A stretch of DNA of 64,000 bases from WHUA01 sp963711215. Lineage in GTDB: Bacteria; Pseudomonadota; Alphaproteobacteria; UBA8366. The DNA lies in assembly GCA_963711215.1 (NCBI GenBank), contig CAVQDH010000005.1:1-64000 (forward strand), read 5' to 3'. This document shows positions 40,208-48,460 of this stretch, one piece after another. Made by a program: the position numbers and the translations under genes. The notes beneath the pieces are model-generated. The model did not search any database and was not told the origin of the DNA. It saw only the letters and a program-made list of their open reading frames with translations. Numbering within the stretch: position 1 is the stretch's first letter; each line of letters starts with the position of its first letter.

Positions 40208-41119
40208 ATGAACTGGGACGACATGCGGATTTTTCTCGCCGTGGCGCGCAAGGGCAATCTCTCGGCCGCCGCGCGCAGCCTGAAGGTGACGCAGCCGACC
40301 GTCGGGCGGCGGCTGCGCACGCTGGAGGACACGCTCGCGGTGCGGCTTTTCGACCGGCTGCCCGAGGGTTTCGTGCCCACGGCCGCCGGCGAGGCGCTGA
40401 TCCCGCTCGCCGAGGAGATGGAGCGCTCGGCCGAGACCTTGCAACGGCGGCAAGTGAGCCTGGCGAACCGGGTCAGCGGCACGGTGCGGCTGTCCGTCAC
40501 CGAGATCATGGCGCAGTTCCTGTCGGACCATATCGCGATCCTCCGGGAGCGGCTGCCCGACATCGAGATCGAGATCGCTTTTTCGCACCACACCGCCAAC
40601 CTTTCGAAACGCGAGGCCGATCTCGTCCTGCGCGAATGCCTGCCCGACCAGCAGGCGCTGATCGCGCGCAAGCTCGGCGTCTTCCGCTACGCGGTCTATG
40701 GCAGCGCGGGCTATGTGCAGCGCAATCCGGTGGCGCTGACCGAAGGCCGCTATGAGGCCTGCGCCTGGGTCGGGTACGACGAAGAACATGCCTATTTCAC
40801 GCAGCAGAAATGGCTCGACCAGAAGCTGGCGAAACGCGCCGCCGCGGTGCGCGTCAACAACGCCATCGTGCTTCACAATGCGGTGCGGAACGGCGCGGGC
40901 CTCGGGGTCCTGCCATGCTTCGCCGGCGACAAGGACGCGACGCTGGTGCGCGTGACGCCGCCGCTGCCCGATATCGCCAGCACCAAGCATGTCATCGTGC
41001 ACCAGGACCTGCGCCGCGTCCCGAGCGTCCGTGCGGTGATGGACGAGCTGATCGACCTTTTCAAGCGCGAGGCGCCCGCCCTCGAAGGCCGGACCTACGC
41101 GCGCACATCGGCCGCGTAA
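40208..41119 (+). CDS. LysR-family transcriptional regulator
   Basis: Regulator of 303 residues. N-terminal winged helix-turn-helix: FLAVARKGNLSAAARSLKVTQPTVGRRLRTLE (about residues 9-40), then LFDRLPEGFVPTAAGE. The C-terminal co-inducer domain spans about 90-295. It is divergent from the ABC exporter-MFS operon and probably controls it in response to the exported compound or a signal. GAGGAG stands 6-8 nt before the ATG. Confidence 0.88.
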   Translation: MNWDDMRIFLAVARKGNLSAAARSLKVTQPTVGRRLRTLEDTLAVRLFDRLPEGFVPTAAGEALIPLAEEMERSAETLQRRQVSLANRVSGTVRLSVTEIMAQFLSDHIAILRERLPDIEIEIAFSHHTANLSKREADLVLRECLPDQQALIARKLGVFRYAVYGSAGYVQRNPVALTEGRYEACAWVGYDEEHAYFTQQKWLDQKLAKRAAAVRVNNAIVLHNAVRNGAGLGVLPCFAGDKDATLVRVTPPLPDIASTKHVIVHQDLRRVPSVRAVMDELIDLFKREAPALEGRTYARTSAA

Positions 41120-41159
41120 CTTCCTTCGCCGGCACAATTGACGCCGCTCCGGCGGAACG

Positions 41160-41173
41160 TTGACTCAAGTCAA
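41160..41173. promoter_or_regulatory. 14-bp inverted repeat upstream of Hsp20
   Basis: TTGACTCAAGTCAA: arms TTGACT / AGTCAA with a 2-nt centre, about 100 bp before the Hsp20 start and 40 bp after the LysR stop. It could be an operator or part of the Hsp20 promoter. I could not identify convincing heat-shock sigma factor boxes. Confidence 0.35.
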
Positions 41174-41274
41174 TGTCCGATGCCGGTCTTCCGCGTATTT
41201 TTCCTGGCAATCCTGGGTCCCAACCCGTGCATTCCAAGCCCAGGAGAGAAGACACACGGAGGAGTATTCAAGCA

Positions 41275-41805
41275 ATGGCGAAACAGAAAGCGAGCACGCC
41301 GCCCTCGACGACGCCGGCGCCGCCTGCGCCAGCCTCATTCTTTCCCCTGAGTTCGCTCCGCGGCGACATCGATCGCGCGTTCGACCGTATGTTCAGGGAC
41401 TGGCCGCGCTTCGGGAGCCTGATGACACCGGATATCTTCAACGGCAACGGCCCCCTCGACAAGATGACGGCGATCGAGCCGAAGGTCGACGTGACCGAGG
41501 ACGACAATGCCTACGAGATCACCGCCGAGATGCCGGGGGTCGAAGAAAAGGATGTCGAGGTCACCGTGAAGGACAATCGCCTCACCTTGCGCGGCGAGAA
41601 GAAGACCGAGCGGGAAGAGAAGAAGAAGGATTACCACATGACCGAGCGGAGCTATGGCTCCTTCCAGCGGTCCTTCCTTCTGCCCCAGGACATCGACGCC
41701 GACAAGATCAAGGCGGAATTCGCCAAGGGCGTCCTGACGCTGACCCTGCCGAAATCCGCTGAATCGAAAACCAAGGAACGCAAGGTCGCCATCAAGGCGA
41801 AATAG
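41275..41805 (+). CDS. Hsp20/alpha-crystallin small heat shock protein
   Basis: ATP-independent holdase chaperone of about 176 residues. A proline-rich N-terminus (about 5-25) precedes FDRMFRDWPRFG; the alpha-crystallin domain runs from about 62 to 165, with KVDVTEDDNAYEITAEMPGV and the terminal FAKGVLTLTLPKS, a standard G-V-L-T-[IL] strand. The ATG at 41275 follows GGAGGAG by about 10 nt; a longer frame starting at 41173 lacks a ribosome site. It is monocistronic with its own terminator. Confidence 0.93.
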   Translation: MAKQKASTPPSTTPAPPAPASFFPLSSLRGDIDRAFDRMFRDWPRFGSLMTPDIFNGNGPLDKMTAIEPKVDVTEDDNAYEITAEMPGVEEKDVEVTVKDNRLTLRGEKKTEREEKKKDYHMTERSYGSFQRSFLLPQDIDADKIKAEFAKGVLTLTLPKSAESKTKERKVAIKAK

Positions 41806-41838
41806 CACGAACCCCAAGACCTCCAGCACTGCGTTACG

Positions 41839-41870
41839 AAAACCCGCCAGCTCACCGGCCGGCGGGTTTT
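41839..41870. terminator. Bidirectional terminator between Hsp20 and hydrolase genes
   Basis: AAAACCCGCC and GGCGGGTTTT form a 10-bp stem around a 12-nt loop. The A-run and U-run on both sides let it work in both directions. It ends Hsp20 (stop 34 bp before) and also the long minus-strand operon whose last gene stops at 41872. Confidence 0.88.
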
Positions 41871-41871
41871 C

Positions 41872-42755
41872 CTATCCGCGCAACAGGCCCAGAAGCGCCG
41901 CGTTGAAGGTTTCCGCCTGCTCGTACATTACCCAATGGCCCGCATCGGCGATCATCGCGACGCGCAAGTCCGGGTGCGACTGCCGCATGACGGCGATGCG
42001 CTCCTCGCGGTTGCCGATCACGTAGACGTCGTGCTCGCCCCAGATGCAGGAGAGCTTCGCGTCGACCCGCGGCAGGTAGTCGCGCAGCATCGTCGTCGCG
42101 CCCGATCGCTTGACGTGATAGCGCATGCGCAAGCCGTTCTCGCGCTGGATATGCACCGCGAGATCGTCGATGCGCGACGGATCGTGAAACATGATGATGC
42201 CGAGGTTGTGACGATGCCGGGCATCGAGCTCGCCCGCGGCTGATCGGGACGCCATTTCTGCAGTCCCTCGATCTTTTGGGATTGAACGCCGAGCCCGCCG
42301 GGTCCGACGGCGACGAGATGTTCGGGATTGCGCCCGTAGGCCGCGATCGTCGCGGCGGACAGGTTGGCGCCCATCGAGAAGCCGACCAGGTCATAGGCGC
42401 CGTCCTTCGGAAGCACGCCGTCGATGCAGCGCGCCATCGTCTCGGCCATCAGCTCGCGCGTCGGACGTCCCGGCATCGCATCCGATTCACCGTGCCCCGG
42501 CAAGTCGCCCGCGATCACCTGCATGTGCCGCGACAGCGGCAGGACGTTCCGGACCCAGTGCCCCCAGGTGCCGTAGCCGCCGTGCAGGAAAACCACCGGG
42601 CGGCCCTCGCCCCAGACGCGCCACACCATCTCGCCGCCGCCGAAATCCACCCGGCGTGTCTCGCCCATGGCGGCGACGCGGGCGATACAGGCTTCCGGCG
42701 GCTCGCCCGGCAGCGGAACGGCGATCGAGGATCCCGCGCTTGCGAAATCATCCAT
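41872..42755 (-). CDS. Alpha/beta-hydrolase 1 of four in tandem, single frameshift
   Basis: Member of a tandem family of four related hydrolases, about 294 residues after repair. The oxyanion strand is VVFLHGGYGTWGHW (about 54-67), the nucleophile lies in GFSMGAN, the acid in IWGEHDVYV and the catalytic His in DAGHWVMYE. The frame breaks at about 42234-42245 (QKWRPDQP then AGELDARHRHNLG), best explained by one missing base. It starts 3 bases after the stop of hydrolase 2 and is the last gene before the bidirectional terminator. Family members cleave esters, lactones or C-C bonds (MhpC type); the substrate is unknown. Confidence 0.82.
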
Positions 42756-42758
42756 GGC

Positions 42759-43646
42759 CTAGGCGCCCTCGCGCTGCAGGATGCCCAGCAGCGTTGCGTT
42801 GAACCGGGCGGTGTCCTCGTACATCACCCAGTGCCCGGCGCCGTCCAGGACATGAAACTCACAACTCGGCTGGATCGACCGGAAGAGCTGCTTGCGCTCT
42901 TCCATGTAGGCGTGCGCGTAGCTGTCGAGCTCGCCCCAGATCCCGGACAGCCGCGCCGTCACACGGGGCAGCGCTTTGGCGAGCACGTCCGTCACCGCGA
43001 TCAGCCGGCTCTTGATGCGCGCGTTGGGCGTGTTGACCGATTGGATGTGGACGGCAAGATCGTCGATCTTGGCCGGGTCCGCGAACATCAGGATGGCGAG
43101 ATTGGTGCGGTGCGCCTCCGCACGCGCCGCCGGGTCCGTCATGGCACGCCAATTCTGAAATCCGGTGAGCCGGCTGCGCGGCAGCCCGAGGCCGTTCGAG
43201 CCGCAGATGACGAGGTTCCGCACCCGGTCGCCCAGTTGCGCGGCCACGCATCCCGACATGATCCCGCCGAAGGAGAAGCCGGCGATATCGCAGGCCGCGC
43301 CTGCCGGCAGCAGCCGGGTCAGCCCCTCCGCGACGACCGCCGCGATGCCGGGCCCGCTGATCGGCTCCGGCGGCATGGCCGACCCGCCATGCCCCGGCAA
43401 GTCCGGCAAGAACAGGCGGTAGCGCCGCGCCAGGAAGGGAATGTTGCGGATCCAATGCGCCCAGCCGCCATATCCGCCATGTACCAGCATGAGCGGCGGC
43501 CCCTCGCCGTAGACCTGCCAGACCATTTCGCCGTCGCCGCAGGGCGTGGTGACCCGTTCGCCCGCCGCGGCCATCCGCGCGAGATAGTCGGCCGCGGTCT
43601 CATCGCTGCCGCGCGGCTCGAACCGCATGCCACCGTCCATGCTCAT
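42759..43646 (-). CDS. Alpha/beta-hydrolase 2 of four in tandem
   Basis: Intact hydrolase of 295 residues. LMLVHGGYGGWAHWIRNIP (about 52-70), nucleophile Ser in GFSFGG, IWGELDSYAHAY with the acid, and catalytic His in GAGHWVMYE. It shares with its three neighbours the unusual block GDGEMVWQVYGEGPP ahead of the oxyanion strand. The start overlaps the stop of hydrolase 3 (ATGA). All four are paralogues that have diverged considerably, so they probably act on different or successive substrates of one pathway. Confidence 0.88.
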   Translation of the reverse strand: MSMDGGMRFEPRGSDETAADYLARMAAAGERVTTPCGDGEMVWQVYGEGPPLMLVHGGYGGWAHWIRNIPFLARRYRLFLPDLPGHGGSAMPPEPISGPGIAAVVAEGLTRLLPAGAACDIAGFSFGGIMSGCVAAQLGDRVRNLVICGSNGLGLPRSRLTGFQNWRAMTDPAARAEAHRTNLAILMFADPAKIDDLAVHIQSVNTPNARIKSRLIAVTDVLAKALPRVTARLSGIWGELDSYAHAYMEERKQLFRSIQPSCEFHVLDGAGHWVMYEDTARFNATLLGILQREGA

Positions 43647-44512
43647 GGTCCTTTCGTGCCATGCGAATCGATGATCGTGGCGATCGCCACGTTGAATTCA
43701 TCCGGCGCTTCATACATCACCCAATGGCCGGCGCCTTCGATCGTGTAGAAGGGCGCATCCGGCTGCACGGCGCGGAAGATCCGCTTCCGCTCGGCGAGGT
43801 TGGTCTTCACATACACGTCCTCGGATCCGGCGAGACACACCATCCGCGCCTTGATACCGGGCAGCGCCCGCAGGAATCCATCGCCCCGGGGGATCGCGCC
43901 GCCTTTGATACGCGCCTTCATCGTGTTCGCAATCTGCAGCCGCACCGCCAGTTCGTCGATGCGGGCGGGATCGGCGATCATGATGACCGACAGATTGTGC
44001 CGGTTGATGCTGCGCAGCTCCTCCTCCGGCATGTCGCGCGTCCATTTGCGCAGGCCCTTGATGCCGATGGGCGGCAGGCCGAGCCCGCTCGAGCCGATGG
44101 AGACGAAGGTATCGACGCGCTCGCCCTGCAGCACCGAGGTCGCGCCGCCGATGATGCCGCCGAAGGAAAACCCCACCAGCGCATAGCGCGCCGGCGGCGG
44201 CAGCACGATATCGAGGCCGCGCGAGACGACGGCGGCCAGGGACTCCGCGGTGTGCGGCTCGGGCGCGGGCGAAGAATCGCCGTAGCCCGGCAAGTCGGCG
44301 ACGTAGAGACGATAGCGCTTCGCAAGGACGGGGATGGTGCGAATCCAGTGCGTCCAGGAGCCATGCCCGCCATGCAGCAGCACCACGGGCGGTCCTTCGC
44401 CCCAGATGCGCCAGACCATCACGCCGTCGCCGGAGGGTGTCGTCCGGCGCTCCGCCGCCGCTTCGAGGCCGGCCATGAAAGCATCGACCGGCTCGCTCTT
44501 CACGTCATCCAT
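43643..44512 (-). CDS. Alpha/beta-hydrolase 3 of four in tandem
   Basis: Intact hydrolase of 289 residues, started at the ATG at 44512, which overlaps the stop of hydrolase 4 by 8 bp; the longer frame adds an implausible N-terminus. Motifs: VVLLHGGHGSWTHWIRTIP, nucleophile GFSFGG, LAGSEDVYV with the acid and GAGHWVMYE with the His. It is closest in sequence to hydrolase 4 around SWTHWIRTIPVL, which is identical in both, pointing to a local duplication. Confidence 0.88.
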   Translation of the reverse strand: MDDVKSEPVDAFMAGLEAAAERRTTPSGDGVMVWRIWGEGPPVVLLHGGHGSWTHWIRTIPVLAKRYRLYVADLPGYGDSSPAPEPHTAESLAAVVSRGLDIVLPPPARYALVGFSFGGIIGGATSVLQGERVDTFVSIGSSGLGLPPIGIKGLRKWTRDMPEEELRSINRHNLSVIMIADPARIDELAVRLQIANTMKARIKGGAIPRGDGFLRALPGIKARMVCLAGSEDVYVKTNLAERKRIFRAVQPDAPFYTIEGAGHWVMYEAPDEFNVAIATIIDSHGTKGP

Positions 44513-45407
44513 TCTTGCCTCGATGGCCCGCGTGCGCGACGACGCCCCGCAGAAGCGCGTTGACCTCTCGCGCGGCCTCGTACATGGCCCAGTGCCCCGC
44601 GTTATCGATAAGGTGCAGCGCCATATTCGGCTGGATCGCACGAAGCACGCGCTCGCGTTCCTCCGGACCGGGGCGCATGAAGACATCCTGGCGACCCCAG
44701 ATCGCCGTCAACGGCGCTGTAACGCGCGGGAGCGCGCGGATCAGCGTGTCGCTCGGCGCCACCGCATGCGTCCGGATGCGGGCGCGCTTCGTGTTCTCGA
44801 GCTGCAACCAGGCAGCAAGGTCGTCGATCCGTGACGGCTCCGCCGCCATCATGATGACGTGCAGGTTATGGCGCTGGACGTCGAGCACTTCGCCCGCGCT
44901 CATGCCCGGTTCGACGATGCGCAATGTTCCCGTCAGGCCCGGCCAGGGTACGCCGAGCGCGGCGGCGCCGATCGTCGTGAAGGAGATCACGCGGTCGCCT
45001 TCGCGCGCGGCAACATAGCCGCCCGATACCGCGCCAAAGGAAAAGCCGACAAGGTGGTAGCGGGCGGGGGGTGGCAGGATCGCGCGGATACCCTCGACCA
45101 GGATCTCGGCAATGCCGTCGGTCGACTCGACCAGCGTCTTGGAGTCGTATCCTTTCGGCGGCATGTCCGAATCCCCGAGGCCGGGTATGTCCGCCACGTA
45201 TAGCGTGTACCGACCTTCCAACACCGGGATCGTCCGAATCCAGTGCGTCCACGATCCGGACCCGCCATGCAGCAGCACCACCGGCTCGCCCCGGCCCCAG
45301 ACGCGCCAGACCATCCGCCCCGCGCCGCAAGGCGTATGCAGCTTGCGGCACCGGGCGTGCATCAGATCGACCAGCGCCGCCGGATCGGTCGTGCTTGCGT
45401 CCATCAT
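44505..45407 (-). CDS. Alpha/beta-hydrolase 4 of four in tandem
   Basis: Intact hydrolase of 300 residues and first of the hydrolase block in transcription order. Motifs: VVLLHGGSGSWTHWIRTIP, nucleophile in GFSFGAVSGG, IWGRQDVFM with the acid and NAGHWAMYE with the His. It lies 183 bp after the dehydrogenase gene on the same strand; that gap holds no gene or clear terminator, so co-transcription with the UGSC genes is likely though not proven. Confidence 0.88.
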   Translation of the reverse strand: MMDASTTDPAALVDLMHARCRKLHTPCGAGRMVWRVWGRGEPVVLLHGGSGSWTHWIRTIPVLEGRYTLYVADIPGLGDSDMPPKGYDSKTLVESTDGIAEILVEGIRAILPPPARYHLVGFSFGAVSGGYVAAREGDRVISFTTIGAAALGVPWPGLTGTLRIVEPGMSAGEVLDVQRHNLHVIMMAAEPSRIDDLAAWLQLENTKRARIRTHAVAPSDTLIRALPRVTAPLTAIWGRQDVFMRPGPEERERVLRAIQPNMALHLIDNAGHWAMYEAAREVNALLRGVVAHAGHRGKNG

Positions 45408-45590
45408 TCCTCGATACGGAAATCCCGTCCGGAACCGGCGGGCTCACGCATTGCCATACAGAAAATCACCGCCCGGGTCATACCCGAACGGCCAGGGCGG
45501 GCGCAAGGTTACGGGAATCCAGGCCGCGACGAAAGAGCCCGAACGGATTGCCTTGCGCCGTGAATCCGAGCCGCCGGGCGGCCCCAAGCG

Positions 45591-46481
45591 CTACCGCTTC
45601 TTCGGCAGCTGCTCCGCGTAGATGGTCAGCGCCTGCTTGAGCGTCCGGCTCTTGTCCACGGTCTCGCGGGTCTCCTTCGCGACCGGCGTCTTGACCAGCA
45701 GCTCGAACATGTCCGCCGCGCCCTTGTGGAAATTCGGCGTGACCCCGGCGCCGCCGAGCGTGGCGGCGATCTCGTGCATCTCGCCGATCCAGCGGCCGGC
45801 GTCGAGCGGCAGACGCGGCACCATGCGCTCCATCTCGGCATAATCCTTGGGCCGGCTGAACTGCAGCTCGCCATGCAGGTTCTCGGTCACGCCGAGCGCC
45901 TCGGCCGCGAGCAGCGCCGCCGCATGAAGCGTCCAGGTGCCCTTGGTGATCGCCGCGTAGCACATCTTGATCGAGGACGCGCGGCCGATCTCCGGTCCCA
46001 TGTCGATGACCTCGATATGCGGGCCGGCGATCAGCTTCATCGCCGAGGCCTGCGGGCCGCTGACATAGAAATGCGTCGGCTTCTCGCGCGTGCCCGGCCC
46101 CGGGCCGATGATCCCGGCGTCGATGAAGGCCGATCCGGCGCCGGCGATGACGTCGGCCGCTTTCTCGGCCGTCTGCGGCGACACCGCGTTGCAGTCGGCA
46201 TAGGGCGGCGTCTTGCCCGACGCCTTGATCGCCTTGGCCATCGCGCGCGCCGCGTCGACCGCCGAAGACGGCGGCATGATGGAGAGGATCAGGTCGGCCT
46301 CGGCGGCCACCGCGTCCAGCGAGCCGAGATCCTCGAAGCCGGCGATCGCGGCCAGCTTTTGCGTGCGCTCGCTGCGGCCGGCGAGGCTGGTGACGATGCG
46401 GATGCCTTCCTTCTTGAGGGCCTTGCCGACATGGTGGCCCATGTCGCCGGGACTGACGATTGCGACGGTATGCGACGGCAT
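45591..46481 (-). CDS. 3-hydroxyisobutyrate dehydrogenase-like enzyme, DUF1932 type
   Basis: NAD(P)-dependent dehydrogenase-like protein of 296 residues. The N-terminal Rossmann domain starts VAIVSPGDMGHHVGKALKKEG (about residues 5-25), a G-x-M-G variant of the 6-phosphogluconate dehydrogenase family; GIIGPGPGT marks the substrate region and the active-site Lys is expected in SSIKMCYAAITKGT. The C-terminal helical domain fits DUF1932. Family members oxidise or reduce beta-hydroxy acids. It sits between the UGSC selenoprotein gene and the four hydrolases, so it probably acts in the same pathway. Confidence 0.83.
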   Translation of the reverse strand: MPSHTVAIVSPGDMGHHVGKALKKEGIRIVTSLAGRSERTQKLAAIAGFEDLGSLDAVAAEADLILSIMPPSSAVDAARAMAKAIKASGKTPPYADCNAVSPQTAEKAADVIAGAGSAFIDAGIIGPGPGTREKPTHFYVSGPQASAMKLIAGPHIEVIDMGPEIGRASSIKMCYAAITKGTWTLHAAALLAAEALGVTENLHGELQFSRPKDYAEMERMVPRLPLDAGRWIGEMHEIAATLGGAGVTPNFHKGAADMFELLVKTPVAKETRETVDKSRTLKQALTIYAEQLPKKR

Positions 46482-46624
46482 TCCTCACCTCCATGACGAG
46501 CACTGCGATTGGCGGAAATTGCGGCGGGCGGCATACGATCCGACCAAGCTGAAAGGATCAGTCATAAGCCGGAGGATTTCAAGCCCGGCCCGCAAGATGC
46601 CGTCGCGTATGGACCAAGCCGGGC

Positions 46625-47176
46625 CTACGCCCGGCCGAGCCAGATCCTGACCGCCTGCGCCGCCGCGTCGGCCGCGCGCTCGCCGATCTCCTCGTCGCTC
46701 AGCGTGCTGAGCGGGTGCTGGATGACGACGGGCTGCAATTCGTCCATGCCGAGCGCCGCCTTCTGCACCTCGGCTTCGTGGAGGAATTCCGTCGTGACGA
46801 CAACCGCGGTCGCCCTGTCCTGACCTTCGAGACTTACGGCGTCATGCATACAGCACGACGTGCAAGACCCTCAGTCGCCGATCGCGGTGAGAACGATGTC
46901 GTTCGCCGCGATGATGTCGCCGAGCAGGCCGGGCGCCGCATTCTTCGAGAAGCTTTCCTTCTCGTAGAAATTCACCGCCGCGAACTTGTAGTCCTGCTCC
47001 AGGACCGCCCGCGTCTTGCGCAGCAGCGTGTTGCCGTTCCACTTCTTGTTGCTCAGGATGCCGAGGCGCAGGCCGTTCAGGTCCTGCACGCGCTTGCCGA
47101 GCGGGATCGGCGTCGTCTCGACGACCCCGCGCGGGTCGTAGACGATCTGGCCGTTCTTCGGACTATCGAGGGGCAT
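46625..47176 (-). CDS. UGSC-family selenoprotein with in-frame TGA (Sec102)
   Basis: Two adjacent frames, 46871-47176 and 46625-46849, are in the same register and are joined by TGA-GGG-TCT-TGC-ACG-TCG-TGC-TGT. Reading TGA (46873-46871) as selenocysteine gives a 183-residue protein with AIGD-U-GSCTSCC-MHDAVSLE: U102, C105, C108, C109. This is the defining motif of the UGSC selenoprotein family, known from metagenomic selenoproteome surveys, where Cys forms read CGSC. N-terminal LGILSNKKWNGNTLL and C-terminal VIQHPLSTLSDEEI also fit the family. The tRNA-Sec, selB and selA genes lie about 4-8 kb away. AAGGAGA stands 6 nt before the ATG, 12 bp after the partner gene. Biochemical function is not known to me; a redox role for the U/C cluster is inference. 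Confidence 0.9.
46841..46868 (-). promoter_or_regulatory. Candidate bacterial SECIS hairpin after the Sec UGA
   Basis: Starting 2 nt after the TGA, GTCTTGCA pairs with TGCATGAC (7 pairs and one U-U mismatch) around a 12-nt loop; two further G-C pairs can form with a bulged G. A stem-loop immediately 3' of the UGA inside the coding region is what bacterial SelB needs. The loop sequence has not been tested against a SECIS model. Confidence 0.5.
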
Positions 47177-47188
47177 GGTTTCTCCTTC

Positions 47189-48323
47189 TCAGAGGTAGCA
47201 GGTGCCGTCGACGCAGTTCATGCTGCCGCCGGCCGGCGCCTTGCCGTTGATCTCGCGCAGCACCGGGCTCGCCATGTGGCCCCATCCGGGGATGAAGGCG
47301 GAGAAGCGCCCCGCCTCGCCGCCGATGCAGAACAGGTGGATGTGGTCGGGGCTCGGCACCGCCGGGATCGGCGCGTCGAGCTCGCGCTTGTACCATTTGG
47401 GCAGGCTGCGGTTGTAGACCTTGCCGTAGCGGTGCTGGAAGGCGACGTCGCCGAACTTGTTGCCGGAGTTGTACCAGAGGTAATAGCGGATATCGTGCCG
47501 CGTCCATTGGTACTTGCCCATCACCCGCGCATGTTCCGGGCCCAGCACGACGGCGCAATGGCCGGCGCTGACCGCGTTGTTGTGCGCGATCGTGCTCATC
47601 GCCGAGGCGATGCTGTCGAGGATGCCCTCCGGGTCGCTGGCGACGTGGTTGGTCACGCTGTGCGGCGGCTCGGCCGGCATGACGAAGACGGTCGAATCCT
47701 CCTCCGCGAAGCCCTTCTCCACATGGTAAGGCGCGATGCAGCCGACCTCTTCATTCTCGGCGACGCAGTAGGTGTATTTGGCGGGCGAGCCGAGCGTGCT
47801 CTTGTCCAGGTCGCCCGGCCAGCCGCCGCCGACGTTGAGCAGGATCATGCGGATGGCGCGGCCGATCGTGGCATTGGCGCGGTTGCCGGAGCCGAAGGCG
47901 TTGTGCCCGGCGTTCATGCCGATCTGGTTGCGGATCGGCCCGTTCACCACGAGCAGCGGCGAGGCCATATGCGTCGTCGCCTGCACGCCGTGCAGGTTGA
48001 AAGCGGGCGAGCAGAGCGCCAGCATCGCCGCGCGCACGACCGGCGCGTATTCCGGGAGGCAGCCCGCCATCACCATGTTGATCGCCAGCACCTCGCGCGT
48101 CAGCGTGCCCCAGCGCGGCGGCACCCGCCCTTCGACGAATTCCGCGTCGCCGCCCAAGCGCCTCGATCATCGCCTCGATTTTCGCCGGCGTGGGCGGCAC
48201 GACCGGGAAGCCGTCGGAATAGCCCTGCCGGTAATACCATTCGACCAGATCGACATCGTTCGGGACCACCGACTGGGTGCCGGCAGGTTCTTCCGAACGG
48301 CGGTCAATCGCTTCGCTTTTCAT
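47189..48323 (-). CDS. Conserved partner protein of UGSC selenoprotein, frameshifted
   Basis: About 377 residues after repair. I do not recognise a named domain. The N-terminus (DLVEWYYRQGYSDGFPVVPPT) leads into EALGG; at a G-run (48153-48155) one extra base breaks the frame, which resumes GDAEFVEGRVPPRWGTL. Later features are HMASPLLVVNGPI, GSGNRANATIGRAIRMILLNVGG and a C-terminal CVDGTCYL with two cysteines next to the stop. Spacing to the UGSC gene is only 12 bp and the stop TGA is genuine because a ribosome site follows. A complex of the two, with the terminal cysteines and the Sec forming a redox pair, is speculation. Start at 48323 follows GAGGG. Confidence 0.7.
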
Positions 48324-48460
48324 CGGTCCCTCTTTCCTCGAAGGCGCAAATCCCAGGGTCTGCCCCACTATGCCGCAGCGGCGGGTTACCCTTCAATTCT
48401 TTCTTAATTCGCTCTATTATTTCATATTATGCATTAATTGAGCGATTGGAGCCCCGGCAG
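48324..48460. promoter_or_regulatory. Divergent promoter region, UGSC operon and LysR gene
   Basis: A 137-bp gap between divergent genes; 48392-48445 is AT-rich. An inverted pair TCGCTC (48409-48414) and GAGCGA (48440-48445) with the AT-rich stretch between them could be a LysR-type binding region. -10 and -35 boxes were not assigned. Confidence 0.5.

Noticed and set aside
47189..47191. Second possible Sec codon: the TGA after CVDGTCYL in the partner gene
   Set aside because: A ribosome site (AAGGAGA) and the UGSC ATG follow within 14 nt, and the downstream frame has no matching sequence, so it is a normal stop.
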